Positions 1 through 55,001 of a stretch of DNA of 64,000 nucleotides are shown in pieces. A program made the translations under genes and the position numbers. The notes under the pieces are model-generated. The model did no database searches, had not been told where the DNA came from, and saw only the letters and a program-made list of their open reading frames with translations. This DNA is from Trematomus loennbergii (lineage: Eukaryota; Chordata; Actinopteri; Perciformes; Nototheniidae). Every line of letters begins with the position of its first letter. Within the stretch, counting starts at the first letter, position 1. The stretch spans positions 34,985,244-35,049,243 of the forward strand of contig JAAOOA010000002.1 in the NCBI GenBank assembly GCA_012861695.1. The letters run 5' to 3'.

Positions 1-3000
1 CAAACAAATAACATTCCTACTTACAGCCACAACATATTTGGCAGCAGAGAAACAAACATTTTATAATAAAATAATAAGTCCAACCAGGAAGATAAATTGC
101 CCCCTAATTGAAACATGCCAATGGCTAATTTTTCATAACTTCCATATTTGTACATTTGATAGCTTTCATACTATACTTGCAAAGGCCTGTCTTCTTCCCG
201 AGGGGATTAACTGCCAGAGGAAGCATCTTGAATGTGATTAGCTGTTCATATATACATTTTTCAGATGTCTATGTTTTGAAGACATACATTATGACCATCT
301 GTATTAAAGAGAGAGCCATGGGATTGAAAATATATGAGACCATATTTAATATTCCCTTTTGAATGTAACCCAGCAAAGCCAGCAGTTGTCCATCACCTCT
401 TAACAATTTTGTAAATGTGTCTATCATTATTACATTACACAACATCACAACATTGCATGTAAAAATGAATTGAACAGATGTGATGTGTTTGGACTTAAGC
501 AATGGATGACAAACAAAAAGCATTTTCGTTTTGATTAAACAATGCATTAAGATGGACTTTCGATTGAGTCTCCAAGTCGAGGCTAAAGCAGAAGTCAGGA
601 AACTATAAGAAACATATCTCATGTCTATCCGTCTGGCTAGTCTCAGCTAAGCTTGAACTCAGAGGAAGACAGTACCTCAGGAGGTAAAGATTTCTTCTCA
701 GAGTAAAGTTTGTGCGGTAGCCTTACATTTCCACAGCCATTCTGGTTAGCTTTGTTCCCTTGGGAGAGAGATCATAAATCAGCTCACCAGGATGTTCCAG
801 TAGCAAAGCATACCATAAAACAAAGGTACAAAATTGAAGGGATCTTTCTTTTGTCTGTGCCTCATCTAATGAAAATCTTAAAATGGAATATCCAGGGCTT
901 AACATCAGTCTTGAAACCTTACACAGTGTCAATTTCACAGGGATCAGGGTCATTTCTGGTGCACTTAGAAACCTTTCCCCTTGGCATCAGCCATGCTCCA
1001 TATTGCATGTAAAGGAACTTGACAAATGTAGTGAAAAGCTATAGCACTAAAGCGTTTGGCAATGATCACGTGGGCGTACACACACACGTGGTGAGCAAGT
1101 GCTAAAGATGAAATGTCAGCTCTCTTTCTTTCTGGCACAGTAACTCCGCCAGCATTCCCCTCGCTCCTTCCTTTCGATATCTCTTCCCACTGTAACAGAT
1201 CCCCTCTCCGATAGGGAGACGGCCATCTTTTCATCTTCTCAGGGTCCATCTGGGAGAGTTTACAGTCCATGTGGAAGCCATTGGTATGGGGACGGCAACT
1301 GATCAGACAAAGATGTGCCCTTCTGGTGCTGCAGCACATGTTTTCCAGCACCCTTATTTGCTTTGTCTCACCCATTTTATAATTCCTGCACCCTTTTTTT
1401 CTGAAGGACCCCCCACCTCTACACTTTTACTTAACCCCTACAACCGTTTCCTCCTTCGTCCCTCTATCCCCGTCTCCCCTGTGCCTGGTAAAGTGATTGG
1501 AGAGGGATCAGCATGGTGGGAATGAAAGTGGCCATGACGAAAGGCTGAGGGATCTGTTGTAACATTACATTGGATCCCCTTGTGTTTTTTCCTTCCCCAG
1601 TTTCCTCTGTGCCTGCCGGTTTCCCTTCACACAGCTACTATCAAATTACTCTTTCCCAGTCATCTCTGCAACAGCCGCTGATGTAATCCTAGTTTATGAT
1701 CCTGCCCCGACTAAGACACACTGTTCTCCAAAACAATCGCTCAACTCCCCTGTTTCCTAAACCGCTATCGAATTAGACTCCTATTAGGAACTAAGTACAT
1801 TACGCTAAGATTTCCAGTATACCAATTTAGCATAAATGTATAGGTTCCAACTTTTCTGCTTGACATTTGTTACAGAGAGAATATCCGCGCGCCGCATGTC
1901 CACCGGATCTCATTAAGTATGCATCAATAAGGTGAAAGCCAAACAGACTGGCAGGATAGGCAGTAGAGAGAACTAAAACATAAGCAAACACACCTTCCTG
2001 CACATGAATGATCATTCAAACAAAGTCAATTGCCAAGTTCTCTGTCTACAATAACCGCTGGAATGTCCTGCTGAGTTGAGGCAACGGGAGCTGTTTAATA
2101 TTTGTGATTGCCATTATCTATGACATGAAAATAAGCCAGAACCGCAGTCATTTTAAATGTCTCATCTCTTGCTCCTCACCAGGATATGATCCCTCCTTCC
2201 CTGGTTCTGTTTGCACAGCACCACTATAGAATAACACTGTGTCAGTCTCTGCTGTTTGTAGATAATATATCTTTGTTTTGGGAAGATGAGTAAGAGACTT
2301 GAGAGCGTCCTGTAATCTGGTCTTTAGATCTCAGGCTAATAAAGAGGTGAAAAGGTCTGCAGCATATGTTTGTGTTCTAAAATGCTGAGATGGGGGTAAG
2401 CAGCAGGTCAAATGGCACTCTGCAGGAAAGCGTGCTGTGTTTATGGATGTAATTTCTCTGATGGTGTGAGTTAGCTAGCTGACAGGCTCCTCTTACAGTT
2501 CTCCACCCCTCCTGGGATCATGAGCTATCCACCCTCTGCGAATGAGCCCACATCATTGCGTGTCACATCAAATTAGGAGCGTTTGTGATGACTGTGCCGC
2601 CCTGACTGATGGTAACTCATTTATCCGTTCATGTATCAACCCTCTCTGTTCCTCAGTCTCTCTGCCTTTCACACACACTACACAGATTAACACACATATA
2701 AAAACAGACAGATTATAGTCTAAAGGAAAACCAAGTTGCCTCTCTCTGTCCAGTCACGTTCAAGAGTCCCGTGGCTGGTCCTGCTCCTACACAGCCTCTT
2801 TGTCACTGTAGAGCTGAGGAGGGGTCAGACATGGAGGAGGTCCAGGGGGAGGGCTGCTTGGGCTCCACGGGCCTGGAATGTTAATTGGGAAGATTGTTTT
2901 AATAAGGCCCTCATCTTTGCAGATGCTGGGAGAGGGTTAGCTGCTGGGGCCACACAGGCGGGAGGCCAGCTCACAGGGAGATATTGTCAGCAAACATAAC

Positions 3001-6000
3001 CGACACAATGTGAACTGAGCTGTGTAAAACACGTAGCAGGATTAGGGCACGAGCGGATAAAGATATTCCATGGCGTGTTTATGCTTGCTTTTCTGGAGGT
3101 AAAGGGATTTGTTGTCTGAGCATTCTATGGTGACAAATGTGCAATCTGCATATTCTCACCAGTTCTGTGTTGTATGAAATCATATTACACTGTGAAGACT
3201 CAGACAGACTAGCACAGTCTACATCTGAACACAGACAGCAGAGAGAACAACAGTGAGGAAAATAAGTGGACAAATTCTGAGGCAAAGAAAATGGGAAAGA
3301 GTTTAAAAAGGGTCAGCTCACCAAAACGACATCAAACCTATATTTGCTTCACTCAACTGAAGCAGTATTTATCCATGCAGATAGCTTGTTTTATGTCCAG
3401 GTTTTGAGATATCAATCCCTGGGATGTCTGCCTCTACCACAACACAACGAAAAGCTCACAGAGTTGAACAATTACATTTAGCAAATTGAAATGCAACATC
3501 CAGGATCAAATTACTCTGGATAATCCACAGAACAAACTGTCAGCTATTTTTATAGGAATAATTTCTTTAGTAGAAAGTGATTCCCATGAGAATGCTTCTT
3601 ACTCTGAGTTGTGTCTAGAGTTTAAATAACATACACATGTTAGGCTGAGAGACAGTTGTAACCAACATGCAGACAAATTATAAGAAATAATTGTTTTACT
3701 TTTTATTGTAGGCTATTTTGAATGTTATAGTTAAAGAGTGTTGCTTATCATTGGGAGTTTATTCATATACTAGCTGCAAATACATTGAGAATAGTGATTT
3801 GTCCCATGTCTTCTAGACAGGATGGCACAACAATACACTCTGCGTGTATTGTATGAATACGTTTATTCCCCTTGGCACGGTTTACAAAGGGCAGATAACA
3901 GAGCCGACTAGCCTCGGTCTATGTTGTGTGTGAGAGGAAAACAGAGGCAGAGAAAAAGAGAGCATTCTCTACAGGTGTACGTGTGTGTGTGTACTATAGT
4001 GTTACATCTGCTCTTTTGTATCTCTTTGCAAAGAGCTTCAGGCTCAAGACTGTGTTGTACAGTGAATGGTGATAGACAAGGTTCTCATGTCCTCCTCGTC
4101 CCCAGGGAGTAAGGAGAGCTATATACAAGACTCACATCAATGAAGACAGGCCTGACTCATACGGCTTTGTAACTAAAAAGAAGAGTCCAGCCTAACATGG
4201 CTTGCTAAAGGACTCATCATAAGAGCTTCTAATGCTATGCTGACTGCTGTGGTGCTGCTATAGCCGAGTCCTCTTTTGTTACAAGGGTTGTGCAAATAAA
4301 GGCAATTCTCCACTAGGAAAAAAGTGTTGGTTTACCTAATTCATCCAGCTTTATCTCCCTCATTATTATTTGACTGTGTTGTGAAACTGGATGGAAATAG
4401 AATGTAATCCATTGGCATCAGCTCTATGCTGTGTAAAGGGAATATTTTAATTGAACTTGGCCAGTCCCTAATAAGAAAACGATACATGTCTTCAGTTACC
4501 AAGAAACTTGATTCTGTTTTTCCACAACAGGTAACACACTTGCCTTGAAATCACTTTCATATGCAGACAGTAGTCTGACTGATCTGTCAAAAGCTGACAA
4601 ATCCACAAATGGCTTTGTCTATGTTTTTATCATTACATTTGAATGTGATAATCCCATACAGATGTGTATTACACACTTTGCATTGTGGCAGCAAGGCTTT
4701 TATGGGATTAGTATTTTTTCTTTTTTAGAACATTTTTGTATAGCAAGGGAGTCGTTTCTCAAGCTGCGTTTTTTCATCCGACATTCCTGCCTATGCATTC
4801 CCAGCTCTCGAAACACTTTTTATTTAAGTCCAACTCCTGCTCACCCAGCACTCAAATCACACAGATACTGTTTATTGAACTATGAGGTGCCAAGTCACTC
4901 ACTCACTCAGTCACTCACATAAACCCGCCTCCCCGCTGCCCTATGTGCCTTTCGCAGTGTTCGCCAAACGCCATCTCTTTCTCCAAGCCTGACGAGAAGA
5001 CTTATGACCGTTTAAACAAACACAGGCACTCAATGGCCTCTCTGTCTGTGCGGCGGTGGGGCAAGGTTTCCTTTATGTGTGCGTGTGTGTGTGTTTCTTC
5101 GTGTACAGACATAGTTGCTGTTGGATACTTATGTGCATGAGGTCTGCATGTGTTTTGAAGTGTGTAATGTGAAGGATGAAGCACTGAGATTTACCCTCTG
5201 TGTTTTGCAGCCTCATTTGGCTGCAGTGAGTGCAGATGTGCTCTCTGCTGTGCCGCGAAAGTCTCCAAAAAGCCATCTGCCCTTGGTGCTAATGCCAGGT
5301 ATAGACTGTAATCACCTGGCACAGTAAAGAGTAAATGCCTAAACCCCCCTCACCTTACCCCTGTTTTAATCCCACACAAGGGCCTGACTAATTTCCCTAC
5401 ACAGCGTAGTTTACATTTGTTTTTGTATATCGCCACAGTAAGTAGCACATGTGCTGTTCACTCTCTGTGGATGCTGATCAAAACACAGTGTCAACTGATC
5501 TGCAACGGTCGAGATATCTTCAAAGGATTTTAGAAAACATTTCGTTTTTCCCTTTGATCAAATGTCCATGCCAAAGCAAGTCAGACATGTTGAGAGAACA
5601 TGTTAACAGGCAAAGCAGTGTCTGTATTATGGACTCTTAAGAGTTTATTGTTCCGGACCCTGAGTGTTTATAAGAGTTAATAAGGGCATCCTGTCTGCAT
5701 TCAGTGACATCACTTGTGAATCTGGAGGATGACCTCATGGCATCCGGGGTGTGCAGGTGCAAACCCTAAAGGCCAGTTGGGTAACAGTCTGTCTGATGTT
5801 GTTGACATATTTACGGTGTCCACAAAGCGTCTTGCAGTCAACTAAGTACTTAGGCTGTCAATTTTTTTCTTACCAATGTGACTCTACAGATGTGACCTCA
5901 TATTGAATGTCCGGGTGTCTAGCCAGGTGCTATGGTTTTCTCCGTGATTTATCAAAACGTCATATGAATATACATGTGTATTGTATACATGTCATTCTAA

Positions 6001-8249
6001 TATATAACAACACATTGTGCAGTGGGAAGCTTGTGATATTATTTACAACTTCCTTCAGTGTCAGTTTTATTCTGTATTTGCGTATAGCTGTGAAGTTTAT
6101 ATCTTGATCATCTACCTCAGACAGTATTATGCTGCATGGTAGGATCAAGTGTCTGCAGGCCAGGCAAGAGGGCATGAGCTCAGAGCCAAGGAACGAGAGC
6201 CATATAGAGAAAGAGAGGGGAGTCTGCCATGTCCAATCTCATCTCCCTGGTGGTGGGGTCAGGGGGGAACTGGGGAATGAGAAGGAGGAGGAGGGAGGGG
6301 AAGGCAGTGATAAACCTAGGTACAGTAGAAGACCTATTATATCTTCACACCCACCAGCAAAACTACATATGTATACAGTCCAAACTCACACACACTGTAC
6401 ACACGCCCCTGGCCAATTATCCACCTGCAACAGCCTTTTGCAATAGAGTGGCAAGGGTTAAAACGTCATGGCTACGAGCCTTTCTTTCATGTAAGCCGCT
6501 CAGTGTGTGTGAGCTGACAGCGAGGTAAGATAGGGGGTCAAATAGCTGAGAGGGGTGAGAGAAATTCAGATACAAAGTGAGAGTTGTAGGGGGAGAGAAT
6601 GAGAGAGGTGTTCGTCCCACAGGACAGAGCTGGAGGCAAGGTGTAGACATAGCATCAATATGGAAGAACTGAGCTGAATAAGGTATATTTTTGCTTATGG
6701 CATAAACAACACTCGTAAAGGATACATGCATGTCGTATGAAATGCATTGGAGGGTTGCCCAGCCAATGTAAGGCTTAGTTTAATACTCATAGATTTGTCA
6801 GCTAGTGAGAATTTATGACATTTATCTTGTGATGTGAAATAGCATTCCATTCCCTTTTCTAATATGTTCATTTATATTTTGCTGTTATTCAGACAGATTC
6901 TTCTAAAAATAGAGGCCTTGGCAGTAAATTAATGGAAAAGTAAGAGCTGAGGCATTCAGCAGTTACTAATTCTGACTGTTAGGCGTTTTGATATTGTACT
7001 TACTGTTTGTTATACTCTCCATTCATCCCTTCTGGATGTCATCAGGTTATATTTGATGATGTTTGACTCCCAAAAGCCTAATATTGTGTCAGCTTGTGAA
7101 GCAAATGGAGTAAATTAAACAGTTAAAAGAAGCAGATCTACTTTCAGGAAACCAGGAAGAGAGACAAACGGGTAGAGAGATGGATTATCTTTCATTATTT
7201 TCTTTATTTCTCTTACCTTATTCTTATTCTGTTCCAAGAAAAAATCTGAAGCCAAAGGCAAGACCCACGCTGTGATCTTTCTGTTTGCAGGATTGACTCC
7301 GGGTGCCTTCTGATAAATCTTTAATTCCCTGGTGGGTCTGTTTTTGTATCCTCCCAAAGATTTGCGGGGAAGCTTGTTGTACTCGGTTTAATTTCCTCAG
7401 AATAAAGCTCATCTGATCTTCCCACCCAGACTTGTGTGTGGCATTACATCTTCATTTTCATTAATGTTGGAGGGGCAGATCGGGAATCTCATTTTAATTT
7501 GACATTTAAACATCTGTTTTCAATTTCCTGAGGAAAATAGTGTGTGTGTGCTTATCTGCCTATGTGTGAGCGCGTGGGTGGACAGTGGGGGTGAAGAACC
7601 TGGGAGTTTTCAATGCACAGAGCAGCCATCTCCGCTGACCTTTAAAGGAGGGTTTGGATGTAAGAAATGATGGCATGCTAATTGCTTTAGCCTCAGCAAA
7701 GAACCAATTTGCTACTGTGGTTCTGGCGACGATTTATCACACACAGTGGAGTGTGGTTGTACTGGACTTGGCAGGGCCCAACACATGTTTGTCAGTGCAA
7801 ACTAAACCTCTGCTTTGATAGATATGGTTGTGTTATGCACAGTCAGCCGTTTGTCTTGCAGCGAGGCATGTCAGTCAGATGAGATAGGATGTGTTTTGTT
7901 CTTGGACTACTGAAAAGAGGATAATGCAATGCAGAATGTATCCCTTTACCTTGACAAAGCGTATTGATATCTGTCCAAGTCCGGATATTCACTCTTTTTC
8001 ATCCTATCATCAGCATATTTGAGCAAATCCAGGACGGACAAAGAGGCGTCTTCATGCTGGGACCTGTGACTCTGGCTCATTTCCACATATTAAGCCTCAA
8101 ACTGAAAATCTCTCTGTACACACACAAACACACGCACACACACATTGAGTTTGGCCTCCCTGTTAATAGCGCAGGAAATATTATCTGCTGGGGGACAGCT
8201 GCAGGCTCACTAGAGAGACAGAATGGTAGAGTAGGCTCATTATCCCAAA

Positions 8250-8284
8250 CACAGACACACACAGACACACACACACACACACAC
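8250..8284. repeat. Short (CA)n microsatellite
   Basis: Interrupted CA/CAGA dinucleotide run in the upstream intron. A related short CA-rich stretch lies at 8118-8144. Confidence 0.85.
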
Positions 8285-10626
8285 GTTCAGGACAGCACAC
8301 ATTGTGAGAGACTCTTTATCCCCTTTTTTTCCACCAAATTCTGGGTCCTTGAACAGAATCAGCTAGGGAGGCAGGCGAGTGGGGCCTTATGCAGTATGTA
8401 TACAGGAAGGAGGGATGCTGGATGCCTTATTTAAACCAGGGGGGCCAGAGGCAGCCGGTTCTACCACAGCTCCGGATCTGACAGGGCTTCTGGCGGAAGA
8501 GTTAGGGCTTTGTACCCCATGCAGATCTGTGTCCGTCTGTCTCTCCAACAGACTGTCTAGCTGCCTCTGTCTCTCTCTTGCTCATGTTGCCTTTATCCCA
8601 GAGGATTTTTGTTTTCAACTACGCAGATGTTCGTGGCTGTCTGCTGCGCTTAACTCAGCTGTGTTTATAACAATGAGGTGTTAGTGTGGAGGAGGATTGA
8701 GGGCAGCGAGGTGAGGGGAGCTAGTGCTGCTAAGGAGGGGTGGAGGTCACAGCGCTGTGGGTGTAAACACTGGATGATGCCAGCTATCCCCCGGGCCTCC
8801 AACCAGTCAATACAGCATCGTTTTGTCCTCTTTCCCTCCCCACACACATCCCTTTTTATTTTCCAGAGGAACAGATGCATCTGCATGTTAGCTGTGAGAG
8901 TTCCGGTGAAACCAGCATGGGAGGTAGAGACCAACTGAGAGGAGACCATGTGCACTTAATGTCACCGTTAAAGTTACTCAACCTGCTCAACCAAGCGTTT
9001 AATACAAGCTTCAGTGAGGCACTACAACATGAATTCTCTCATGTGCTCTTTAACTTTTTAGTGTAAACACTCTTGATCAACAGGATATTGCTCAAACATT
9101 CGGAATCAGTATCTGTATACTTTTAAGACAAAACAAGAAGAATAGATGTTTGCACGCTGACAAAATTTGCATAAGTATAATATGAGTATTATATTGACCC
9201 CTTTGATATTCAAGGACAACTTTTGCCTGGATACAGAGTGTTTCAATTGACCACTCCAACAGTTGCGTCTGATATCAGGCATGACAGAAGTGGAGACTGT
9301 TTAATCAGATGGAGCTGGTGCTCTAATGGATCGGATGTTTAGTGTTTACATTTGCATTCCTGGATGACTGTATCTTCTTTTAACCATACCAAATGAGCTC
9401 ACTCGCATCACAGCTGCACCGCTGAGTTTGAGTTGGATCAGAGTCAGCGTATTACGCATGATCGTAATTCATGTGTTTACAGCACACTGCATGTATATGT
9501 AAATATATTCCTTCAACAGACAATCAGACAATAAAACCTGTTCCTATGCTAGATAATTTAGGGATGGTAATGTCACAGCTGCATGCAGGAAGGTGTGGGT
9601 GGGAGTATTCAGCAAAAGAGCTATTACAACCCATCTGACTCCAAAAGCAGGCTCCTGTTGAATTGGACTCCTACTCCACGTTACAAGAAGCAGAGAGCAG
9701 TATCTTGGCTCAGCAATGTCCAATTAAGTGCTTAAAGGGTTTAGTGAGGAATTTGTTGGCTGTCAGTAGGTGAGGGGGTCCTGTGTTGAGCCTGACTTTG
9801 ATCTGTGACTGAGGTGACTTTAGAGCAAGCTGAGGAGCGTGAGACAATAGACTGGAAAGGTTTTATCCCTTAAACACAGACACAAGCATACATTTACTTT
9901 CCATACATACAAAGGGATAACCAAGATTGCTGACCTTGCATACTTTGTGTGTGGCCTGGATTTCAGCTTGAAATTTACAAGCAATATTTTCATTGGTTTT
10001 TATATGCTTGTGCAGTAAAGCTGTGGAAGTGATTACTGGCACGCTGTCTGCAGAAAGTATCTGGTGGCTTCTTCTCTCCTCTCAATGAACCTCCAGTTTA
10101 GCTATAACACAGTAGATATGGAGTCTAAAGATGTGCTGTTCTTTTCCCCTTAGAAAAAAGGCATGCATTGATCTGTTTTGATGCAACTACTACCAGTTGG
10201 TAATGATGCTGAAGTAATATTCTGAAGAGGCAGGCAGACAAGACTAATGATTTTAGATAAAACAGGTTTTGTAGTTTTGCTTTTACCCCAATTGAATACC
10301 AGAATTGCTCAGTACCTCTCTTTAAAACCTTCACCTTCTTTTCAGTTTCATATTTGTACCAATACATTAGACCTAAGAAGTGTGGATCTCATGTGTTGGA
10401 TAATGAAAATCCATGGCCGTGTCATCTTTTTTAGAGCATTTCTCCAGGGAAAATCAATGCAAATAAGAATCATATTATAGCAAAGACCTTAGCAAGGCAG
10501 CAATGTTTGATTGGATCTAATGTAGATTTGTATCTATGTGAATATAGCATATGAGCGCAAGGGATGTACATATGGACTGTCAGGGAGAGATGAAGAAGTG
10601 ATGATGGAGAGGCCATCATCATTGTG

Positions 10627-10630
<4 letters not shown>

Positions 10631-10717
<87 letters not shown>

Positions 10718-10731
10718 TGTGTGTGTGGTGT

Positions 10732-10779
<48 letters not shown>
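10631..10779. repeat. (GT)n microsatellite, about 149 bp
   Basis: Almost pure GT dinucleotide tract 460 bp upstream of exon w1. The only breaks in the repeat are GG doublets (10679-10680, 10710-10711, 10727-10728, 10732-10733), each equal to loss of one T. CVCV/HTHT open frames across it are translations of the repeat, not genes. Confidence 0.97.
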
Positions 10780-10780
<1 letters not shown>

Positions 10781-11239
10781 TTACATGAAGGTCGTTGTGG
10801 CTCAGTAAACAAAGAGGAAGGTCATTGCTATTAGAGATGTTGATGGGCACAAATATGTGTTCATCATTGCTGTTGTAAAGCTTATTGTCAGAAAGGTTGG
10901 AGAGGCAACAGGCCATTAAATGCAACTGTATAAGTTGTTATGAACAGTAGCCTATACATATATTTTATACATAGTCTAAGTCCATTGTATATCCTGTGAA
11001 CACATTTTGGCTTGATTGTTACTGTTTTCAATGGTGCATTAAATCAATATGTTTGCTTAGCATTTATTATCTGTGCGGAACTCTGTGTGGAAATGGGCTG
11101 CTGTTTTACAAGCTGCCATGGGCTTTATTAATGTTGCAACAGCTTAAAGTGTAATTTAAACATCTATATTTTGTATTTACTGTTTTCCCTAAAGGAGTAT
11201 TGACATTCTGTTAAAAGTTTCATTTCTGTTTTCTTGCAG

Positions 11240-51811
<40,572 letters not shown>

Positions 51812-53217
51812 AGAACAGAAGAGGAACTGTCCTGATTTTTCCAAGAGTGGAGCACCATTCTTTCTCTTACAATTTTAAATATTTCAGTATTTCACCATCA
51901 TGTTGGCTGCCATTATACTGTACATCAGTAGTGTTTCTTTACATCTGGAAAACAGACCAATGCTTTTTTTCTAACTTATCATTTTCTATGTCCATTTAAA
52001 AAAAAAAGGAGTGTCTGAAGATAAAAGAATGGTGCATTGAAAACAAAATACGCAGTAGTATATTTATGTTTAATTCCAATGCAATATGGAGAGAAATCCT
52101 GCTCCAGACATTGACATGACTCTGCTTGCCTCGCCAAGAACTTTGGAGAGCCAATACAGATATTACTGTAATAAAAAAGCTGCAAGCAGAGAGGGGTGGA
52201 CTGTCTGTAAATATACGTGTATACATGATGTCCTCTTGTTTTACCACTGTGGTACCTCAAATTTGTCTTCCATGTTTTATTTTGCGAATTCTAATTTTAT
52301 TATGCCAGTAAATATAATTATTTGTATCATTTCCATCCATGTTGTAAATTGCTATATTATTTAGCTGCCCCAAGAAAGTGCCACTTTGGGATTTTTTTTT
52401 TCTTTTCTTTTCTTTTTTGTAATGCACTGTTATGTTTCGTGTTGTTGTCAATGTTTGTTATTTGTTTTACTTGGTTTTAAAAGCACAATCACTAAACTTT
52501 ATTTTAAACCATTCTATCTATTAACCTTTTTGTCTTACTGGAGGAAAACAGGTATGACAAAAGAGTCTAGTTAATCCTGATGATGACGATGATAATGATG
52601 TTGGTAAAGGTTGCTGTTTACGAAGGCTGTGCTTGAAAGGAGACTCCTTGCGTTGTGATTGTCACCCTCTCCAGTTCTGACGCTAGATCAAGTGATTAAA
52701 AAAAGACAGTTAATGTGAGTCATAGCTGCAATGTATATATCTTTTTCGCATTGACCATAAACTCAGCTATTGCACATTAATCTAAATGGTTATGTTGTCT
52801 ACTAATGCACTTAAACGAATGTCAAATACAGGAAATAAGAGTCACTTTGGGAATCTGGAGAGGTTGTAATTGGACAAGAAGAGTCTCTTTCTTGATAAGA
52901 CAGTGGTGGCGGACCCCTGTTTTTAAGGAGGAAGGGTGCTGTTGTTTATTCATAGGACATCTGCAAACATTTGTTTCGTAAAGCAAAAATGTAAAAGAAC
53001 AAAAAAAAAGATGAAAAAAAAGTTCAAACTATGTATGTGTCTTTGGTTATTTATCATCATTGAGAGAATGAGACTCATCTTGTTTTCATCTACATTAACA
53101 AATTCCACAATCTTCTATCACACAATAGTTATGAAACTAATCTGTATCCCAAGCCCATTCTTTGTTGCTGTAGCCATAAATACAAAAATCAGGTCCAAAA
53201 TATAAAGTTTAGTTTTT
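51812..53217 (+). other. robo1: robo1 3'UTR (end uncertain)
   Basis: Non-coding, AT-rich sequence after the stop. Possible poly(A) signals are AATAAA at 52170-52175, ATTAAA at 52695-52700 and AATAAA at 53645-53650; which is used cannot be told. Two UGUANAUA (Pumilio-type) motifs lie at 52206-52213 and 52732-52739. A 53-kb end would be consistent with the long 3'UTR of mammalian ROBO1. Confidence 0.6.
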
Positions 53218-53259
53218 AATAGTATTAGGTATTTTTTCTGCAGAGCATTTCATGTATGT

Positions 53260-54500
53260 CAATGGGTCAGACTCATTTGTGATTCTCATATCTAATAAGT
53301 CATACAGTAGCATGTCATGGAAATATGAAAAGTTTGTCAAAGAGTAGATAACAAAAAGAGATTAAAAAAGAACATTGACATTATATTAAAAATGTTATCG
53401 TTTGTCATGTAGAAAAAGTAATAGTATTATATTTCAAAGAATGAAAAAAGGCTAATTTTATTAAGGTCATAGTAAAGTATGTCATACAAATTTGAAAAAG
53501 GGATAATATGTGTTAAACAATTCACAGTGGAGTGGGTAACAGAAAAATGCATTAAAAGGTCATTGTATAAAATGTCAAAATGTGAAAAAGTCATAGTAAA
53601 AAAAGAGCAAGGTACAAATGAACATAAAATGTCATCAAGAAATCAATAAACAACCATATATTCAGAACTTCATATTATATATTATGCCACACAAATTAGT
53701 TAAACAAATGTAATGGTATAGTATTTCAGAAAATTATAAGGAAAACTGTGTAAAGAAATCTTAAAAGAGAAGGCAACACAAATGTCATAAATAGTCATAG
53801 TATGTGAGAAATATTTTTGAAAAAAGTCATATGCATGTCATTAAATGCATCCATTATTAATGTTACAGAAAAATTGATTAAAAAAAGTCCTAGTATATGT
53901 CATAAAAATGTGTAAAGGGTAATTTGGGAAAATTCATAATACAGAAAGTAAAAGAATGAAATGGAAAGGTCATAGTATAATATTCCATTAAAATACCATG
54001 TAATAGTGTTTCAGAAACCAAAATACCAAAAACTAATTTTAGTATGGTGTCATCAAAACATTTCATAAGTCATATATAATTTGTTTAGTTGTTTGTTGTG
54101 TATATATTATTATAATATAAACAACAAATGTAATAGAAACGCATACTATAGTAGGTCATAATAAATGTCATAAAGAGTCAAACAATAGTATTGAAAATAT
54201 AATGGAAATGTCAAGAGGTCATAGTATGTTACAAAACAATCATAACAAGTCTTAATGGGCTAGATGTTTTTTCTAGACAATAATAGAGTTGTATGACAAA
54301 CAGCAATACACAATTATGGGCGACACATTCAATATTAAGACCAATGTATTGTTGTCTTAGTCTTATTACTATATTAAACAAAGCAGGATTATAATTATTT
54401 CATGACATGAACAGAAAAAAACAATTGAAATGTCTAATAAATCATAATTGTGTCATAAACCATGAATGCAAAGTACACTGTTATCTATGAGATATTAATA
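53260..54500. repeat. Degenerate AT-rich repeat built on GTCATA words
   Basis: Over 1.2 kb the words GTCATA, GTCATAGTA and AATGTCA recur at irregular 20-60 base spacing (for example near 53466, 53590, 53783, 53968, 54154, 54220), separated by A-rich spacers such as GTGAAAAAG. It looks like an old, decayed tandem array. A small related patch is at about 49785-49935. Confidence 0.6.
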
Positions 54501-54956
54501 AAATTAATGCATTTATAGCCTTAACTTATTCATCAAAACTGAAAAGCATCATAACAAAGCTCAATGTCATTTCATCCATTGCAATTCAATTGAAAGATCT
54601 TCAGAGCTGGCTTCACCCGAGAGGACACTCTGGGCCTTCCTCATTTCACTCATTTCCCCTCCTCGACTCCCCTCCTCAACTCCTATCCTCGTGTCTTAGT
54701 CCCGGCCACAGGAGATGCGAGCGGAGGAGCCGAGGAGGGGAACCGAGGAGAGAGGAGGGGAAGCAGCAGGCGGTTAGAGAAATGAGAACTCCTCTCCTCT
54801 GAGCGGTCATTTTAAAGAGACGTCCATTAATGATGACAGGAGGCACAGCAGCACTCTGTCTGATGGACAGATGTGTTCATGACGACTTATATATTTACTT
54901 TTAATTCATTCACAGTGCGGTATAATGAGACAATAACAGGCTACAGATGCGGACAT

Positions 54957-54963
<7 letters not shown>

Positions 54964-54999
<36 letters not shown>
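54964..54999. repeat. (TA)n microsatellite
   Basis: Alternating AT run inside the transposon-like block, with further AT-rich sequence to about 55035. Confidence 0.9.

Positions 55000-55001
<2 letters not shown>

Larger units (their letters stand above)
1..11239 (+). other. robo1: Intron of robo1 upstream of the Ig2 exons
   Basis: No exon is recognised here. I looked for Ig1-type sequence (the second Ig1 half and its WYK core) and did not find it, so Ig1 and the promoter are further upstream. Short (CA)n tracts lie at 8118-8144 and 8250-8284. Open frames in this stretch are short and have no family resemblance. Conserved non-coding elements are plausible in an intron of this gene but cannot be shown from one sequence. 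Confidence 0.75.

Noticed and set aside
4545..4922. 125-codon open frame in the upstream intron
   Set aside because: No recognisable domain, ordinary AT-rich intron composition.
10534..10812. Long His-Thr or Cys-Val open frames across GT tracts (also near 25.1 and 39.8 kb)
   Set aside because: They are translations of dinucleotide repeats in all frames; no coding evidence.
52936..53205. 89-codon open frame in the 3'UTR
   Set aside because: AT-rich, Lys/Phe/Ile-rich chance frame with no homology.
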